The translations under genes and the position numbers were made by a program. Below are positions 45,292-56,079 of a stretch of 64,000 bases of DNA, piece by piece. Each line of letters opens with the position of its first letter. Positions within the stretch are counted from its first letter, which is position 1. This DNA comes from Oceaniglobus trochenteri (GTDB taxonomy: Bacteria > Pseudomonadota > Alphaproteobacteria > Rhodobacterales > Rhodobacteraceae): positions 737,012-801,011 of the forward strand of contig NZ_JACNMM010000002.1 in NCBI RefSeq assembly GCF_020529025.1, written 5' to 3'. A model generated the notes under the pieces. That model was not told where the DNA came from, made no database searches, and saw nothing but the letters and a program-made list of their open reading frames with translations.

Positions 45292-45900
45292 AAGTAGTTT
45301 ATTGTCCTTGGCCCGCTGAATCGCCTCGGCGGTGGTGCGCGCCAGAAGCCTTTCACGCGCCGAGGCAAGGCGCAGTTTCAGCGCACTTTCCGAGATCCCC
45401 AGCTTGTCGGCCGCCGCCGCCTGACGCATGCCATCGGCAATGCATTTCAACGCCTGGGTCTGGGCCTTGGTCAGGCGCTGGAGCGGATCACTCATGTCAT
45501 GCAGCGAGGCGACCAGGGCCGCCACTCGGGCGATTTCGGCATCGGTGAATTCGCGATCCCCCCGCGCCATGCTGCAAACGGTACGCGACTTGATCGGGCC
45601 GTGCGAAAAGGTCGCGCCGTACCGCAGACCGAAGTCGCGGGCCTTCTTGAAGATGCCGAAGGGATCGGGGATTCGCCGGTTGCTCCAGCGGGTGCTGCCA
45701 CTGGTGCTGAAGGACCAGGCCGTCATCGGATCACGCAGCACGAAACCGTTTTCGGTATAATAATCGATCCAGGCGCGATCGTAGGTCTGGAACATCATGA
45801 CAGGCGAGGTGAAACGGATATGAAGCGCCAGGAAATAGCCGGCTTCGGCAAAGCCATCCAGCTTTTCAAGTTCCCTGTCAAAAACGCGCTGCTCGAACAT
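45289..45900 (-). CDS. luxR: LuxR family autoinducer-binding regulator
   Basis: 203 residues, about 30 shorter than typical LuxR proteins. The AHL-binding set found in TraR is kept with the same spacing: W44, Y48 (RAWIDYYTE), D57-P58 (LRDPMTAW), W72. The C-terminal HTH is LTKAQTQALKCIADGMRQAA followed by ADKLGISESALKLRL. The shortening is in the N-terminus and linker. AGGAAG precedes the ATG at 45900. It probably controls the adjacent luxI in response to its product. Confidence 0.92.
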   Translation of the reverse strand: MFEQRVFDRELEKLDGFAEAGYFLALHIRFTSPVMMFQTYDRAWIDYYTENGFVLRDPMTAWSFSTSGSTRWSNRRIPDPFGIFKKARDFGLRYGATFSHGPIKSRTVCSMARGDREFTDAEIARVAALVASLHDMSDPLQRLTKAQTQALKCIADGMRQAAAADKLGISESALKLRLASARERLLARTTAEAIQRAKDNKLL

Positions 45901-45975
45901 GCGGTCTTCCTACAAAGTTACGGGTCAGACGAACACCCCCGCAACCCTACGATGCAGAAAATTGTTTTTGAACAA

Positions 45976-46014
45976 CCATTAATGGAATTTTTTTGTTATC
46001 CTGCGATTAGCAGG
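45976..46014. promoter_or_regulatory. Palindromes in the luxR upstream region
   Basis: A perfect palindrome CCATTAATGG (45976-45985) and the inverted repeat CCTGC-GATTA-GCAGG (46000-46014) lie in an AT-rich stretch 75-115 bases before luxR, in otherwise GC-rich DNA. These are candidates for operator or promoter elements of luxR. Confidence 0.35.
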
Positions 46015-46017
46015 GTC

Positions 46018-46050
46018 ATAAAAAAAGCCCCGGCGAACCGGGGCTTTTTC
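46018..46050 (-). terminator. Terminator of the ribosomal protein cluster (after rplQ)
   Basis: The perfect 12-bp stem AAAAAGCCCCGG (46022-46033) / CCGGGGCTTTTT (46038-46049), loop CGAA, is followed by a T-run on the minus strand. It starts five bases after the rplQ stop. Confidence 0.93.
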
Positions 46051-46054
46051 AGGA

Positions 46055-46465
46055 TCAGTTTTCTTCGGCTTCCAGCCTGGCGCGGTCACCGGCGCCCTTG
46101 GCGTCGGGGTCGCGGTCCACAAGCTCGATGATGGCCATGGGCGCCATGTCACCATAGCGGAACCCGGCCTTCAGAACCCGGCAGTAACCGCCCTGACGCT
46201 CGGCATAGCGGGGGCCGAGGATGTCGAACAGCTTGGCGACATAGGCATCCTGCTTCAGCTGCGACGCGGCCTGGCGGCGGGCGTGAAGATCGCCGCGCTT
46301 GCCCAGCGTGATCAGCTTGTCGATGATCCGCTTCAGCTCTTTCGCCTTGGGCAGGGTCGTCTTGATCTGCTCATGCTCGATCAGCGATCCGGCCATGTTG
46401 GCGAACAACGCCTTGCGGTGTTCGTGGGTGCGGTTCAGGCGGCGATAGCCCCGTGCGTGACGCAT
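46055..46465 (-). CDS. rplQ: 50S ribosomal protein L17
   Basis: 136 residues from [20 protein letters not shown] (ATG at 46465, AGGAG seven bases upstream). [24 protein letters not shown] block and the [20 protein letters not shown] motif are diagnostic. It is the last gene of the alpha operon, 118 bases after rpoA, followed by a strong terminator. It has a short charged C-terminal tail ([14 protein letters not shown]). Confidence 0.96.
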   Translation of the reverse strand: MRHARGYRRLNRTHEHRKALFANMAGSLIEHEQIKTTLPKAKELKRIIDKLITLGKRGDLHARRQAASQLKQDAYVAKLFDILGPRYAERQGGYCRVLKAGFRYGDMAPMAIIELVDRDPDAKGAGDRARLEAEEN

Positions 46466-46583
46466 TGTCGTTTCTCCTATTTGTACTTTGTACGGCAGCC
46501 GGATGCGTGTCCGGCGCTCTGTTGGGGCGGGATTGCCCTGGGTCTTCGTCGGGGCAGGCAGACCCTGCCCCGCGGTGATGAAC

Positions 46584-47600
46584 TCAGAACTGGTCTTCGA
46601 ACTTCTTGGCCAGATCCTCGATGTTTTCCGGCGGCCATTCCTCGACATCCATGCCCAGGTGCAGCCCCATGCCCGACAGCACTTCCTTGATCTCGTTCAG
46701 GGACTTGCGGCCGAAGTTCGGGGTGCGGAGCATTTCCGCCTCGGTCTTCTGGATCAGATCGCCGATATAGACGATGTTGTCGTTCTTCAGGCAGTTGGCC
46801 GAACGGACCGACAGCTCAAGCTCGTCAACCTTCTTGAGCAGCAGCGGGTTGAACTCCAGCCCGTCGTCGTCGTTGTCGGTGCGGGCCGATTCCGGCTCGT
46901 CGAAGTTGACGAAGATGCTCAGCTGGTCCTGCAGGATGCGGGCGGCATAGGCCACGGCATCGTCGGGCGTGACCGAACCGTCGGTTTCCAGCTTCAGGGT
47001 CAGCTTGTCATAGTCCAGCACCTGGCCCTCGCGGGTGGGCTGCACGTCATAGGACACCTTCTTGACCGGCGAATAGATGGCGTCGATCGGCATCAGGCCG
47101 ATGGGCGCATCCTCGGGGCGGTTCTTGTCGGCCGAGACATAGCCCTTGCCGGTGTTGACGGTCAGTTCGATGAACAGATCGGCACCATCGTCCAGGTGGC
47201 AGATCACGTGATCCTTGTTCAGAACCTCGATGCCGCTGGATTCGGAGATGTCGCCGGCGGTCACGATCTGCGGGCCACGGGCCGAAATCGTCACCCGCTT
47301 GGGGCCTTCGACTTCCATCTTGATCGCGACGCCCTTGAGGTTCAGCACGATGTCGGTCACGTCTTCACGCACACCGGACACCGACGAGAATTCATGCAGG
47401 ACGTTGTCGATCTGCACGCTGGTGATGGCGGCGCCCTGAAGCGAGCTCATCAGGATGCGGCGCAGCGCGTTGCCAAGGGTCAGGCCGAAGCCACGCTCAA
47501 GCGGTTCGGCGATCACGGTGGCCTGGCGCATCCGGTCATTGCCGGGCTTGACGACCAGCTGTGTCGGCTTGATCAGCTCGGCCCAATTCTTGTGGATCAT
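46584..47600 (-). CDS. rpoA: DNA-directed RNA polymerase subunit alpha
   Basis: 338 residues. The N-terminal assembly domain has [20 protein letters not shown], the C-terminal promoter-binding domain has [20 protein letters not shown] and [20 protein letters not shown]. It dimerises to nucleate RNA polymerase assembly, and the CTD contacts UP elements and activators. It lies between rpsK and rplQ as in other bacteria. GGAGATAC precedes the ATG. Confidence 0.98.
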   Translation of the reverse strand: MIHKNWAELIKPTQLVVKPGNDRMRQATVIAEPLERGFGLTLGNALRRILMSSLQGAAITSVQIDNVLHEFSSVSGVREDVTDIVLNLKGVAIKMEVEGPKRVTISARGPQIVTAGDISESSGIEVLNKDHVICHLDDGADLFIELTVNTGKGYVSADKNRPEDAPIGLMPIDAIYSPVKKVSYDVQPTREGQVLDYDKLTLKLETDGSVTPDDAVAYAARILQDQLSIFVNFDEPESARTDNDDDGLEFNPLLLKKVDELELSVRSANCLKNDNIVYIGDLIQKTEAEMLRTPNFGRKSLNEIKEVLSGMGLHLGMDVEEWPPENIEDLAKKFEDQF

Positions 47601-47715
47601 GCGTATCTCCTCAATTCACGTCTGCGGCCCATGTCCCCGGCAACAGACAACCCGAGGTAAAAATGACATGCGCAGGCCACGGGGAACCATGACCTGCACA
47701 GGTTTCGTAATTCGA

Positions 47716-48102
47716 TCAGACCCGACGACGCTTGGGCGGGCGGCAGCCGTTGTGGGCCATCGGGGTCACATCACGGATCGAGGTGATGTTGAAGCCGACG
47801 GCGGCCAGGGCGCGCAGCGCACTCTCACGGCCCGAACCAGGGCCCTGCACTTCGACTTCCAGGGTGCGCACACCGTGTTCCTGTGCCTTCTTGCCCGCGT
47901 CTTCGGCGGCCATCTGTGCGGCATAGGGGGTGGATTTACGCGATCCCTTGAACCCGCAGGTGCCGGCCGACGACCAGGAAATGGCGTTGCCCTGCACATC
48001 GGAGATCAGGATCTTGGTGTTGTTGAACGAGGAATTCACATGAGCAACGCCAGCGGCGATGTTCTTGGAGACCTTCTTTTTAACGCGACGATCACGTGCC
48101 AT
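47716..48102 (-). CDS. rpsK: 30S ribosomal protein S11
   Basis: 128 residues. [40 protein letters not shown] and the C-terminal [11 protein letters not shown] are invariant features. It lies in the platform of the 30S subunit near the mRNA exit and P/E-site helices. It is 15 bases after rpsM, with AGGACCTGACAA before the start. Confidence 0.97.
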   Translation of the reverse strand: MARDRRVKKKVSKNIAAGVAHVNSSFNNTKILISDVQGNAISWSSAGTCGFKGSRKSTPYAAQMAAEDAGKKAQEHGVRTLEVEVQGPGSGRESALRALAAVGFNITSIRDVTPMAHNGCRPPKRRRV

Positions 48103-48117
48103 TTGTCAGGTCCTCCC

Positions 48118-48486
48118 TTATTTCTTCTTGCCGGCGATGGCTTTTGCGGGGCCCTTGCGCGTGCGCGCATTGGTGTGGGTCCGCTGGCCGCGCACGGGCA
48201 GGTTGCGACGGTGGCGCAGGCCACGGTAGCAGCCGAGGTCCATCAGGCGCTTGACGTTCATCTGCGTCTCACGGCGCAGGTCGCCTTCGACGGTGAAGTT
48301 GGCGTCGATATGCTCGCGGATGGCCAGCACTTCGGCGTCGGACAGTTCGTTGACGCGACGGGTCAGGTCGATGCCGACCGCTTCGCAGATGGAACGGGCG
48401 GACGAGGGGCCGATTCCGGTGATGTAGGTGAGGGCGATTGGAACCCGCTTTGCAGTCGGGATATTTACGCCGGCAATACGTGCCAC
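48118..48486 (-). CDS. rpsM: 30S ribosomal protein S13
   Basis: 122 residues starting [40 protein letters not shown] near the C-terminus is diagnostic. It sits in the 30S head and contacts the P-site tRNA and L5/L31 bridges. It is the first gene of the alpha segment, 195 bases after adk, a gap that holds a stem-loop. No rpmJ (L36) gene lies in front of it. Confidence 0.97.
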   Translation of the reverse strand: MARIAGVNIPTAKRVPIALTYITGIGPSSARSICEAVGIDLTRRVNELSDAEVLAIREHIDANFTVEGDLRRETQMNVKRLMDLGCYRGLRHRRNLPVRGQRTHTNARTRKGPAKAIAGKKK

Positions 48487-48593
48487 GTGCTATCTTCCTT
48501 TTCGTTGCGGGTCCGTAGCGCCAGACCCTTTTTTCACAACGCAAGCCCGAGGCGATTTCTGCCACGGGCTGCACCGATTATCTGGATGTAGGG

Positions 48594-48612
48594 TCCGGGG
48601 CGCGACCCCGGA
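48594..48612 (-). promoter_or_regulatory. Stem-loop in the adk-rpsM gap
   Basis: The perfect 7-bp stem TCCGGGG / CCCCGGA with loop CGCGA is mid-way in the 195-base gap. There is no U-tract. It may belong to the leader of the rpsM-rpsK-rpoA-rplQ mRNA or act in transcript processing. Confidence 0.4.
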
Positions 48613-48681
48613 ACTTACGATTCCCTTTCGGGATGGCGCGGCTTACGAGGGATTCGCGGCAGGGTCAACCCCCCTGCCCCG

Positions 48682-49319
48682 TCAACCCAGTGCCTTGCCG
48701 ATTTCCGCTGCGACATCCTCGATCTCGCCAAGGCCATCGACGGTCTTCAGATCGCCCTTGGCATAGTAGTAACCGATCAGCGGCGATGTCTTCTTGTAGT
48801 ATTCCATCAGCCGCTGTTTCAGCGAATCGGCGTTGTCGTCGGCGCGGCGCTTGAAGTTCGACGCCCCGCAATTGGCGCATTTGCCGTCGGCGGGCTGGGG
48901 CTTGGTGATGTCATTGTAGACTTCGCCGCATTCCCCGCAGGTCGAACGGGCCGTGATCCTCTCGACCAAGGCGGCATCGTCCACCTTCATCTCGATCACC
49001 GCGTCCAGCGTCGTGCCATGGCGCTTGAGAAGCTCACCCAGCGCGTCGGCCTGGGTCAGGGTACGCGGGAAGCCGTCGAAGATGAAGCCGCCGCCATGGT
49101 CGCCGTTCAGCTTCTCTTCGATCAGGCCGATCACGATCTCGTCGGTCACCAGATCACCCCGGTCCATCACCTCGGCCACGACGCGGCCCATCTCGGTGCC
49201 GCTTGTGCGCGCCTCGCGCAGCATGTCGCCGGTGGAAAGCTGTGTCATGTCGCGTTCATCGACCAGACGGCGGGCCTGGGTCCCCTTGCCGGCACCCGGC
49301 GGCCCGAGAAGAATGATGT

Positions 49320-49323
<4 letters not shown>
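48682..49323 (-). CDS. adk: Adenylate kinase
   Basis: 213 residues. P-loop [19 protein letters not shown]-binding [16 protein letters not shown], and [17 protein letters not shown] are typical. The LID is the long, zinc-type form with four cysteines ([10 protein letters not shown] and CANCGASNF). It interconverts AMP + ATP and 2 ADP in the cytoplasm. Its ATG overlaps the secY stop by four bases (ATGA), the conserved secY-adk arrangement. Confidence 0.97.
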
Positions 49324-50675
<1,352 letters not shown>

Positions 50676-50783
50676 TACGGGTCTCTTTCATGCAAACGCC
50701 GCGTGGAACCGATTTCCCGGATCACGCGGCGCTAGGAAAATACTGGGAAAGATGTAAGCGGCGCGAGGGCCGCTCACAACCTC

Positions 50784-51245
50784 TTATTCGGCCGCTGTCG
50801 CCACGGTGAGCGTGCCGCCCGCCTTTTCAACCGCTTCGATCGCCGATTTCGACGCGCCGGTCACGGTCAGCTTGACAGCCGAGGTGATCTCACCCTTGGC
50901 CAGAACGCGGATGCCGTCCAGCTTGCGGCGCACGACGCCACAATCGATCAGCTCGTTCTCGGTGATCTCGCTGCCCAGCTTGCCGGCGTCGACGAACTTC
51001 TGGATCAGGCCCAGGTTGATGACGGCATACTGCTTGCGGTTCGGCTTGTTGAAGCCACGCTTGGGCAGACGCTGATAAAGCGGCATCTGGCCGCCTTCGT
51101 AGCCCTTGATCGCCACGCCCGAACGCGACTTCTGGCCCTTGATACCACGGCCACCCATCTTGCCCTTGCCCGAGCCGGGGCCACGGCCAACGCGCATACG
51201 CTTCTTGGTTGCGCCCGGATTGTCGTGAAGTTCATGCAGTTTCAT
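50784..51245 (-). CDS. rplO: 50S ribosomal protein L15
   Basis: 153 residues. [20 protein letters not shown] and the glycine/lysine-rich [20 protein letters not shown] are diagnostic, with the L18e fold in the C-terminal half. A strong AAGGAG lies eight bases before the ATG. It is separated from rpmD by 301 bases and a terminator, so it probably has a promoter of its own. Confidence 0.96.
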   Translation of the reverse strand: MKLHELHDNPGATKKRMRVGRGPGSGKGKMGGRGIKGQKSRSGVAIKGYEGGQMPLYQRLPKRGFNKPNRKQYAVINLGLIQKFVDAGKLGSEITENELIDCGVVRRKLDGIRVLAKGEITSAVKLTVTGASKSAIEAVEKAGGTLTVATAAE

Positions 51246-51546
51246 GTCGCTTGCTCCTTATGCCGGACGCATGCCCCCAGCGACGGGAGCGGCACGGCCA
51301 CGGCGTGATGTGAATCGGTGGCGCGGATGGCCACCGGGGGTCATTAAACCGGACAGAAGCCGGACTCAAGGGATTGTTGGCGCAATTGCCCTGGCTGCGG
51401 CATGGCGAGGAGAATCTTTGTCGCACTTCGGCCGCCTGCCCGAAACGAATTCGGGCACCAGACGATTGGGCGGACCCTTCAGATCAGGAAAAGAAAAGCC
51501 CCGGCCATTTCTGACCGGGGCAAATTTTCTGAACTCTCGAAAAGGT
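51246..51546 (-). other. Intergenic region between rpmD and rplO
   Basis: 301 bases, unusually long for this cluster. The rpmD-side end holds a terminator-like hairpin (separate entry). Toward rplO a minus-strand TTGAGT and TTTAAT, 15 bases apart, lie near 51341-51370 as a weak promoter candidate. No open reading frame of interest was seen. Confidence 0.4.
51489..51522 (-). terminator. Terminator after rpmD
   Basis: The perfect 7-bp stem GCCCCGG (51498-51504) / CCGGGGC (51515-51521) is followed on the minus strand by TTTTCTTTTCC. It begins 25 bases after the rpmD stop. Confidence 0.75.
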
Positions 51547-51735
51547 TCAGCCGCGCTCTTCCACGATCTCCACCAGGTGGGGGATCGAGTTGACCATGCC
51601 GCGCACGGAAGGGGTGTCTTCCAGTTCGCGGGTGCGGTGCATCTTGTTCAGGCCCAGGCCCACCAGCGTGGCACGCTGGACGGCGGGGCGACGGATCGGA
51701 GAGCCGATCTGCTTGACGACGATGGTTTTTGCCAT
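51547..51735 (-). CDS. rpmD: 50S ribosomal protein L30
   Basis: 62 residues. [20 protein letters not shown] and [20 protein letters not shown] are the L30 hallmark. It is 12 bases after rpsE, with AAGGAGCC before the ATG. It is the last gene before a terminator. Confidence 0.95.
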   Translation of the reverse strand: MAKTIVVKQIGSPIRRPAVQRATLVGLGLNKMHRTRELEDTPSVRGMVNSIPHLVEIVEERG

Positions 51736-51747
51736 GACAGGGCTCCT

Positions 51748-52338
51748 TTACGCGTCGGTGGTTTCAGCGTCGGCCGTCGCGATGGCCGAGGTGGGGTTGT
51801 CGTGCTTGGGCAGGATGTCGGCCACCTTCTTGCCGCGACGCTGCGCGACCGAACGGGGGCTGGCTTCGTTGACCAGGCCGTTCATGGTGGCACGGATCAT
51901 GTTGTAGGGGTTCTGCGAACCCAGCGACTTGGCGACAACGTCCTGCACGCCCAGCATCTCGAACACGGCGCGCATCGGACCACCGGCGATGATCCCGGTA
52001 CCCTGCGGTGCGGTCCGCATGAAGACCTTGCCGGCCCCGTGACGCCCGTGGGTGTCATGGTGCAGGGTGCGGCCGTCGCGCAGCGGCACGCGGATCATCT
52101 GACGCTTGGCCTGCTCGGTGGCCTTGCGAATCGCCTCGGGAACTTCCTTGGCCTTGCCCTTGCCGAAACCGACACGGCCCCGCTGATCGCCCACGACGAC
52201 GAGCGCGGCAAAGCCGAAGCGCTTGCCGCCCTTGACGGTCTTGGACACACGGTTGATGGCGACCAGGCGGTCTGCGAATTCGGGAGTTTCGTCACGCTGG
52301 TTGCGGCGACCGCCCCCGCGATTGTCATCTCTTGCCAT
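51748..52338 (-). CDS. rpsE: 30S ribosomal protein S5
   Basis: 196 residues from [20 protein letters not shown] (ATG at 52338, AAGGAGCC upstream). The double-stranded RNA-binding segment [20 protein letters not shown] and the [24 protein letters not shown] region identify S5, which helps in decoding fidelity at the mRNA entrance. It has a short Ala/Thr-rich tail. The 129-base gap to rplR upstream contains two hairpins. Confidence 0.96.
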   Translation of the reverse strand: MARDDNRGGGRRNQRDETPEFADRLVAINRVSKTVKGGKRFGFAALVVVGDQRGRVGFGKGKAKEVPEAIRKATEQAKRQMIRVPLRDGRTLHHDTHGRHGAGKVFMRTAPQGTGIIAGGPMRAVFEMLGVQDVVAKSLGSQNPYNMIRATMNGLVNEASPRSVAQRRGKKVADILPKHDNPTSAIATADAETTDA

Positions 52339-52411
52339 GAAAGGCTCCTTGGATGTGCCCATGAGGGGCGTTTGTCACAATCCAGGTGAGCAGAACGCTC
52401 CCGGATCATCG

Positions 52412-52462
52412 AGGCGGCGCACCGCCTGCAAGCGAAGCGGCCCCGGATTTCGCCGGGGCCGC
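52412..52462 (-). promoter_or_regulatory. Double stem-loop between rplR and rpsE
   Basis: AGGCGG-CGCA-CCGCCT (52412-52427) and GCGGCCCCGG/CCGGGGCCGC with loop ATTTCG (52437-52462) follow the rplR stop directly. There is no U-tract, so processing or partial termination is more likely than full termination. Confidence 0.45.
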
Positions 52463-52467
52463 GGATC

Positions 52468-52827
52468 TTAGAACTTCAAGCCGCCTTCGCGGGCTGCATC
52501 GGCAAGGGCCTTGACCTTGCCGTGGAACAGGAAGCCGCCACGATCGAAGTAGCACTGCTCCACACCGGCGGCTTTCGCACGCTCGGCAATGGTGGTGCCG
52601 ATCTTGGCCGCGGCCTCGACGTTGTTCTTGCCGACAAAGCCCAGGTCCTTCTCGAGCGAGGAGGCCGAAGCGAGCGTCACGCCGTTCACATCGTCGATCA
52701 GCTGCACGCTGATGTTCTTGTTGCTGCGATGCACCGACAGGCGCGCACGCCCGGCGTTCATCTTGCGCAGCTTGTTCCGAACGCGCAGGCGGCGCTTCAG
52801 AAACAGGGTTCTTTTGCTGTTTGCCAT
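52468..52827 (-). CDS. rplR: 50S ribosomal protein L18
   Basis: 119 residues: [20 protein letters not shown] at the N-terminus and the C-terminal [20 protein letters not shown]. It binds 5S rRNA in the central protuberance with L5 and L25. It is 11 bases after rplF. A basic N-terminus is complete. Confidence 0.96.
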   Translation of the reverse strand: MANSKRTLFLKRRLRVRNKLRKMNAGRARLSVHRSNKNISVQLIDDVNGVTLASASSLEKDLGFVGKNNVEAAAKIGTTIAERAKAAGVEQCYFDRGGFLFHGKVKALADAAREGGLKF

Positions 52828-52838
52828 TTTTCGCGTCC

Positions 52839-53372
52839 TTACTTCTTCTTGCCTTCCTTGCGGAAGACGAATTCGCCCTTATAGCGAATGCCCTTGCCCT
52901 TGTACGGCTCGGGCTTGCGCCATTCGCGGATGTTTGCGGCCACCTGGCCAAGCAACTGTTCGTCGATGCCTTCCAGCACGATTTCGGTCGGCTTGGGAAC
53001 AGTGACGGTCACACCCTCGGGAACCTGGAAATCCACGTCGTGGGAATAGCCGAGGTTCAGCTTCAGAACCTTGCCCTGAAGGGCGGCGCGATAACCCACA
53101 CCCTGGATCTCAAGCTCGCGCTTGAACCCGGTGGAGACGCCCGTGGCCAGGTTCGCCAGCATCGAGCGGGTCATACCCCACTGCTGGCGCGCCCGCTTCG
53201 AGGTGCCGCGCGGCTTGACGGTGATGGCGCTGTCTTCGACAATCATGTCGACGTCATCCGTCGCACGGAAGCTGCGGGTTCCCTTGGGGCCCTTCAGCTC
53301 GATCGTCTGGCCCGAAACGGTCGCCGTGACGCCGCTAGGGATCTGAACAGGTCGTTTACCAATACGAGACAT
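52839..53372 (-). CDS. rplF: 50S ribosomal protein L6
   Basis: 177 residues: [20 protein letters not shown] at the start and the C-terminal [20 protein letters not shown] signature. It has two repeated beta-alpha domains and binds near the sarcin-ricin loop. It is 11 bases after rpsH. Confidence 0.97.
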   Translation of the reverse strand: MSRIGKRPVQIPSGVTATVSGQTIELKGPKGTRSFRATDDVDMIVEDSAITVKPRGTSKRARQQWGMTRSMLANLATGVSTGFKRELEIQGVGYRAALQGKVLKLNLGYSHDVDFQVPEGVTVTVPKPTEIVLEGIDEQLLGQVAANIREWRKPEPYKGKGIRYKGEFVFRKEGKKK

Positions 53373-53383
53373 CTGCGCGCTCC

Positions 53384-53776
53384 TCAGAATACGGTGCAGA
53401 GCACTTCGCCGCCAACATTGGCGCTGCGTGCATTTGCATCCGACATCACACCGTTGGGCGTGGAGACAATCGAGACACCAAGCCCCTGCCGAACGCTCGG
53501 CAGATCCTTGGCTCCCATGTAAACGCGGCGACCGGGGGTCGAGACGCGCTTGATTTCACGGATCACCGGGGTGCCTTCATAGTACTTCAGGCTGATTTCA
53601 AGGGCCGGGTGGCCGTCCTTGCCGGTGGTCTTTTCGTAGCCGCGGATATAGCCTTCGTCCGCCAGCACATCCAGCACCCATGCCCGCAGCTTGGAGGCCG
53701 GGGTGATGACCGTGGACTTGCCGCGCATCTGGCTGTTGCGGATACGGGTCAGCATATCGCCAATAGGATCGTTCAT
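53384..53776 (-). CDS. rpsH: 30S ribosomal protein S8
   Basis: 130 residues: [20 protein letters not shown] and the C-terminal [20 protein letters not shown] are diagnostic. It binds helix 21 of 16S rRNA and in E. coli is the spc operon repressor acting at the rplE mRNA; whether that holds here is not visible. It is 12 bases after rpsN. Confidence 0.97.
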   Translation of the reverse strand: MNDPIGDMLTRIRNSQMRGKSTVITPASKLRAWVLDVLADEGYIRGYEKTTGKDGHPALEISLKYYEGTPVIREIKRVSTPGRRVYMGAKDLPSVRQGLGVSIVSTPNGVMSDANARSANVGGEVLCTVF

Positions 53777-53788
53777 GCCTTGCCCTCC

Positions 53789-54094
53789 TTACCAGCTTGA
53801 TTTCACGAGACCGGGGATCTGGCCCATCGAGCCAAGTTCCCGCAGCATGATACGGCTGACCTTCAGCTTACGGTAGTAAGCGTGGGGACGGCCGGTCAGC
53901 TGGCACCGGTTGTGAAGACGCACGGCCGAGCTGTTGCGCGGCAGTTTGGCAAGCTTGAGGCGCGCCTTGAAGCGCTCTTCCATCGGCTTGCTTTCATCGT
54001 TCGCGATTTCCTTCAGCGCCGCCCGCTTGGAAGCATACTGCTCCACCAGCTTCTGGCGCTTCTTCTCGCGTTCGATCATTGCTTTCTTTGCCAT
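53789..54094 (-). CDS. rpsN: 30S ribosomal protein S14
   Basis: 101 residues, the long zinc-free form (no CxxC pairs). [20 protein letters not shown] and [20 protein letters not shown] identify it. It is part of the 30S head. It is 17 bases after rplE. Confidence 0.97.
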   Translation of the reverse strand: MAKKAMIEREKKRQKLVEQYASKRAALKEIANDESKPMEERFKARLKLAKLPRNSSAVRLHNRCQLTGRPHAYYRKLKVSRIMLRELGSMGQIPGLVKSSW

Positions 54095-54111
54095 GATGTT
54101 CTCTCCCAGGC

Positions 54112-54675
54112 TCAGCTGTTGAACGGCATGTTGAAATGCTTCAACAGCGCCTTGGCTTCTGCATCGGTCGTCGCGGTGGTGCAGATGATGATGTCCATGC
54201 CCCAGACCTCGTCGACCTTGTCGAAGTTGATCTCGGGGAACACGATGTGCTCTTTCAGGCCGGTGGCATAGTTGCCGCGGCCGTCGAAGCTCTTGCCCGA
54301 AACGCCGCGGAAGTCGCGGATGCGGGGCATCGCCACGGTGATCAGACGATCGAGGAATTCATACATCCGGTCGGCACGCAGCGTGACCTTGGCACCCAGG
54401 GGCATGTCTTCACGAACCCGGAAACCCGCGATGGATTTCTTGGCAACGGTGGTGACAGCCTTCTGGCCGGCGATGGCGGTCAGGTCTTCCTGGGCCGATT
54501 TCGCCTTCTTGGTGTCGCGCACGGCCTCGGCACCGCAGCCGATGTTCAGGACGATCTTGTCCAGACGCGGGATCTGCATGTCGTTCTTGTAGCCGAACTC
54601 TTCCTTCATCGCGGCGCGGATCGTGTCCGCATAGAGCGTCTGAAGGCGCGGGGTGTAGTTTGCACTGTCCAGCAT
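54112..54675 (-). CDS. rplE: 50S ribosomal protein L5
   Basis: 187 residues: [20 protein letters not shown] near the N-terminus and [20 protein letters not shown] in the middle, plus the C-terminal [20 protein letters not shown]. It binds 5S rRNA and contacts the P-site tRNA. Its start overlaps the rplX stop by one base. Confidence 0.97.
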   Translation of the reverse strand: MLDSANYTPRLQTLYADTIRAAMKEEFGYKNDMQIPRLDKIVLNIGCGAEAVRDTKKAKSAQEDLTAIAGQKAVTTVAKKSIAGFRVREDMPLGAKVTLRADRMYEFLDRLITVAMPRIRDFRGVSGKSFDGRGNYATGLKEHIVFPEINFDKVDEVWGMDIIICTTATTDAEAKALLKHFNMPFNS

Positions 54676-54980
54676 CAGATCACGTCTCCCGTGGTCTTGG
54701 CAAAGCGCACCTTCTTGCCGTCTTCCTCGCGGAAGCCGACGCGGGTTGCCTTGCCGTTGGCATCGACGATCGCCAGGTTGCTCAGGTCGATGGGCATTGC
54801 CTGGGGCACACGGCCGCCCTGGGCGTTCTGGCTCTGCTTGGTGTGGCGGATGGCGATGTTGACGCCTTCGACCACGGCCTTGCCGCGCGCGGGCATCACC
54901 TGGGTGATTTCACCCTGCTTGCCCTTGTCCTTGCCGGACAACACGACGACATTGTCGCCTTTTCTCAGTTTCGCTGCCAT
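54675..54980 (-). CDS. rplX: 50S ribosomal protein L24
   Basis: 101 residues: [20 protein letters not shown] is the KOW motif; [20 protein letters not shown] follows. It is one of two assembly initiators on 23S rRNA near the exit tunnel. It follows rplN by two bases. Confidence 0.97.
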   Translation of the reverse strand: MAAKLRKGDNVVVLSGKDKGKQGEITQVMPARGKAVVEGVNIAIRHTKQSQNAQGGRVPQAMPIDLSNLAIVDANGKATRVGFREEDGKKVRFAKTTGDVI

Positions 54981-54982
54981 GG

Positions 54983-55351
54983 TTACAGCACCTCCGGGGC
55001 GAGGCTGATGATCTTCATGAAGGCCTTGGCGCGCAGTTCGCGCACGACCGGGCCGAAGATACGGGTGCCAACGGGTTCGTTGTTGTTGTTGAGGATCACG
55101 GCGGCGTTGCGATCAAAGCGGATCGCGGTGCCGTCTTCACGACGAACCTCTTTGGCGGTGCGCACGACAACGGCTTTGCGCACGTCGCCTTTCTTCACGC
55201 GGCCGCGCGGGATGGCTTCCTTCACCGAGACGACAATGATGTCGCCGACGGAGGCGTACTTACGCTTGGAACCACCCAGGACCTTGATGCACTGAACACG
55301 GCGGGCGCCGCTGTTGTCAGCAACATCCAGATTGGTCTGCATCTGGATCAT
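54983..55351 (-). CDS. rplN: 50S ribosomal protein L14
   Basis: 122 residues: [20 protein letters not shown] and [20 protein letters not shown] are conserved. It forms a bridge to the 30S subunit with L19. It is 72 bases after rpsQ. Confidence 0.97.
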   Translation of the reverse strand: MIQMQTNLDVADNSGARRVQCIKVLGGSKRKYASVGDIIVVSVKEAIPRGRVKKGDVRKAVVVRTAKEVRREDGTAIRFDRNAAVILNNNNEPVGTRIFGPVVRELRAKAFMKIISLAPEVL

Positions 55352-55423
55352 GTGGTTTCTCCTGACCTTTGGGGGGCTACTCTGGCCTTCTCCCCATGGT
55401 TTCGATCTGACCGGGGGTCATCG

Positions 55424-55654
55424 TCAGGCGACGATGACTTCCCAGCGCTTGCTCTTGCTCTTGGGTGCGCATTCCTGAATGCGAACCTGATCGCCGGTCT
55501 TGAAGGTATTCTCGGCGTCATGCGCGCGATACTTCTTCGACTTGCGGATCGTCTTTTTCAGAACGGGGTGCGTGAAGCGACGCTCGACCGACACGGTGAC
55601 GGTTTGGGCGTTGGCATCGGACGTGACGGTGCCGGTGAGGATACGTTTGGGCAT
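55424..55654 (-). CDS. rpsQ: 30S ribosomal protein S17
   Basis: 76 residues: [20 protein letters not shown] and [20 protein letters not shown] are typical. It binds the 5' domain of 16S rRNA. It is three bases after rpmC. Confidence 0.97.
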   Translation of the reverse strand: MPKRILTGTVTSDANAQTVTVSVERRFTHPVLKKTIRKSKKYRAHDAENTFKTGDQVRIQECAPKSKSKRWEVIVA

Positions 55655-55657
55655 CTA

Positions 55658-55870
55658 TCAGGCCTCCGCAGCGGCCGAGGCCGCCTTTTCGTTCAGAATG
55701 GTGTTCACGCGGGCAATGTCACGACGGACGATGCGCACGCGGGCGGTGTTTTCCAGCTGGCTGGTGGCCTGCTGGAAACGGAGGTTGAAGGCCTCCTTCT
55801 TGAGTTGGGCCAGCTGATCCTTCAGCTCGTCCGGAGTCTTGTCGCGCAGTTCTGCGGCGTTCATCGCCAT
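55658..55870 (-). CDS. rpmC: 50S ribosomal protein L29
   Basis: 68-70 residues: [20 protein letters not shown] and [20 protein letters not shown] mark L29, a helical protein at the tunnel exit. ATG at 55870 or 55864; GGATAT is close to the first, so the second may be used. It is the first gene after the 1.9-kb interruption of the cluster and needs a promoter in 55871-56079. Confidence 0.95.
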   Translation of the reverse strand: MAMNAAELRDKTPDELKDQLAQLKKEAFNLRFQQATSQLENTARVRIVRRDIARVNTILNEKAASAAAEA

Positions 55871-55968
55871 ATCCTTTCAACATCACTGGAGGGCCCGCTG
55901 ACGGTCACCCTGATTCCGGTGGAGATCTTGATGAGCCGCCCGCCTACACGCCCTTTCCCCCAAGCGCA

Positions 55969-55991
55969 AGCCCCGATGACCGATCCGGGGC
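55969..55991 (-). promoter_or_regulatory. Stem-loop in the rpmC upstream region
   Basis: AGCCCCG and CGGGGC arms around GATGACCGATC lie about 100 bases before rpmC (minus strand) and about 90 before the divergent lysozyme-like gene. No U-tract follows, so a leader or operator element is more likely than a terminator. Confidence 0.35.
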
Positions 55992-56079
55992 GATTCCGCA
56001 GGGTTTGGCCCGGTGGCAACGGTTTGGAAACCACTTTGCGCCAGTCTGCACCTAACCTACCGCCGTTGAAGGAGAAGGC

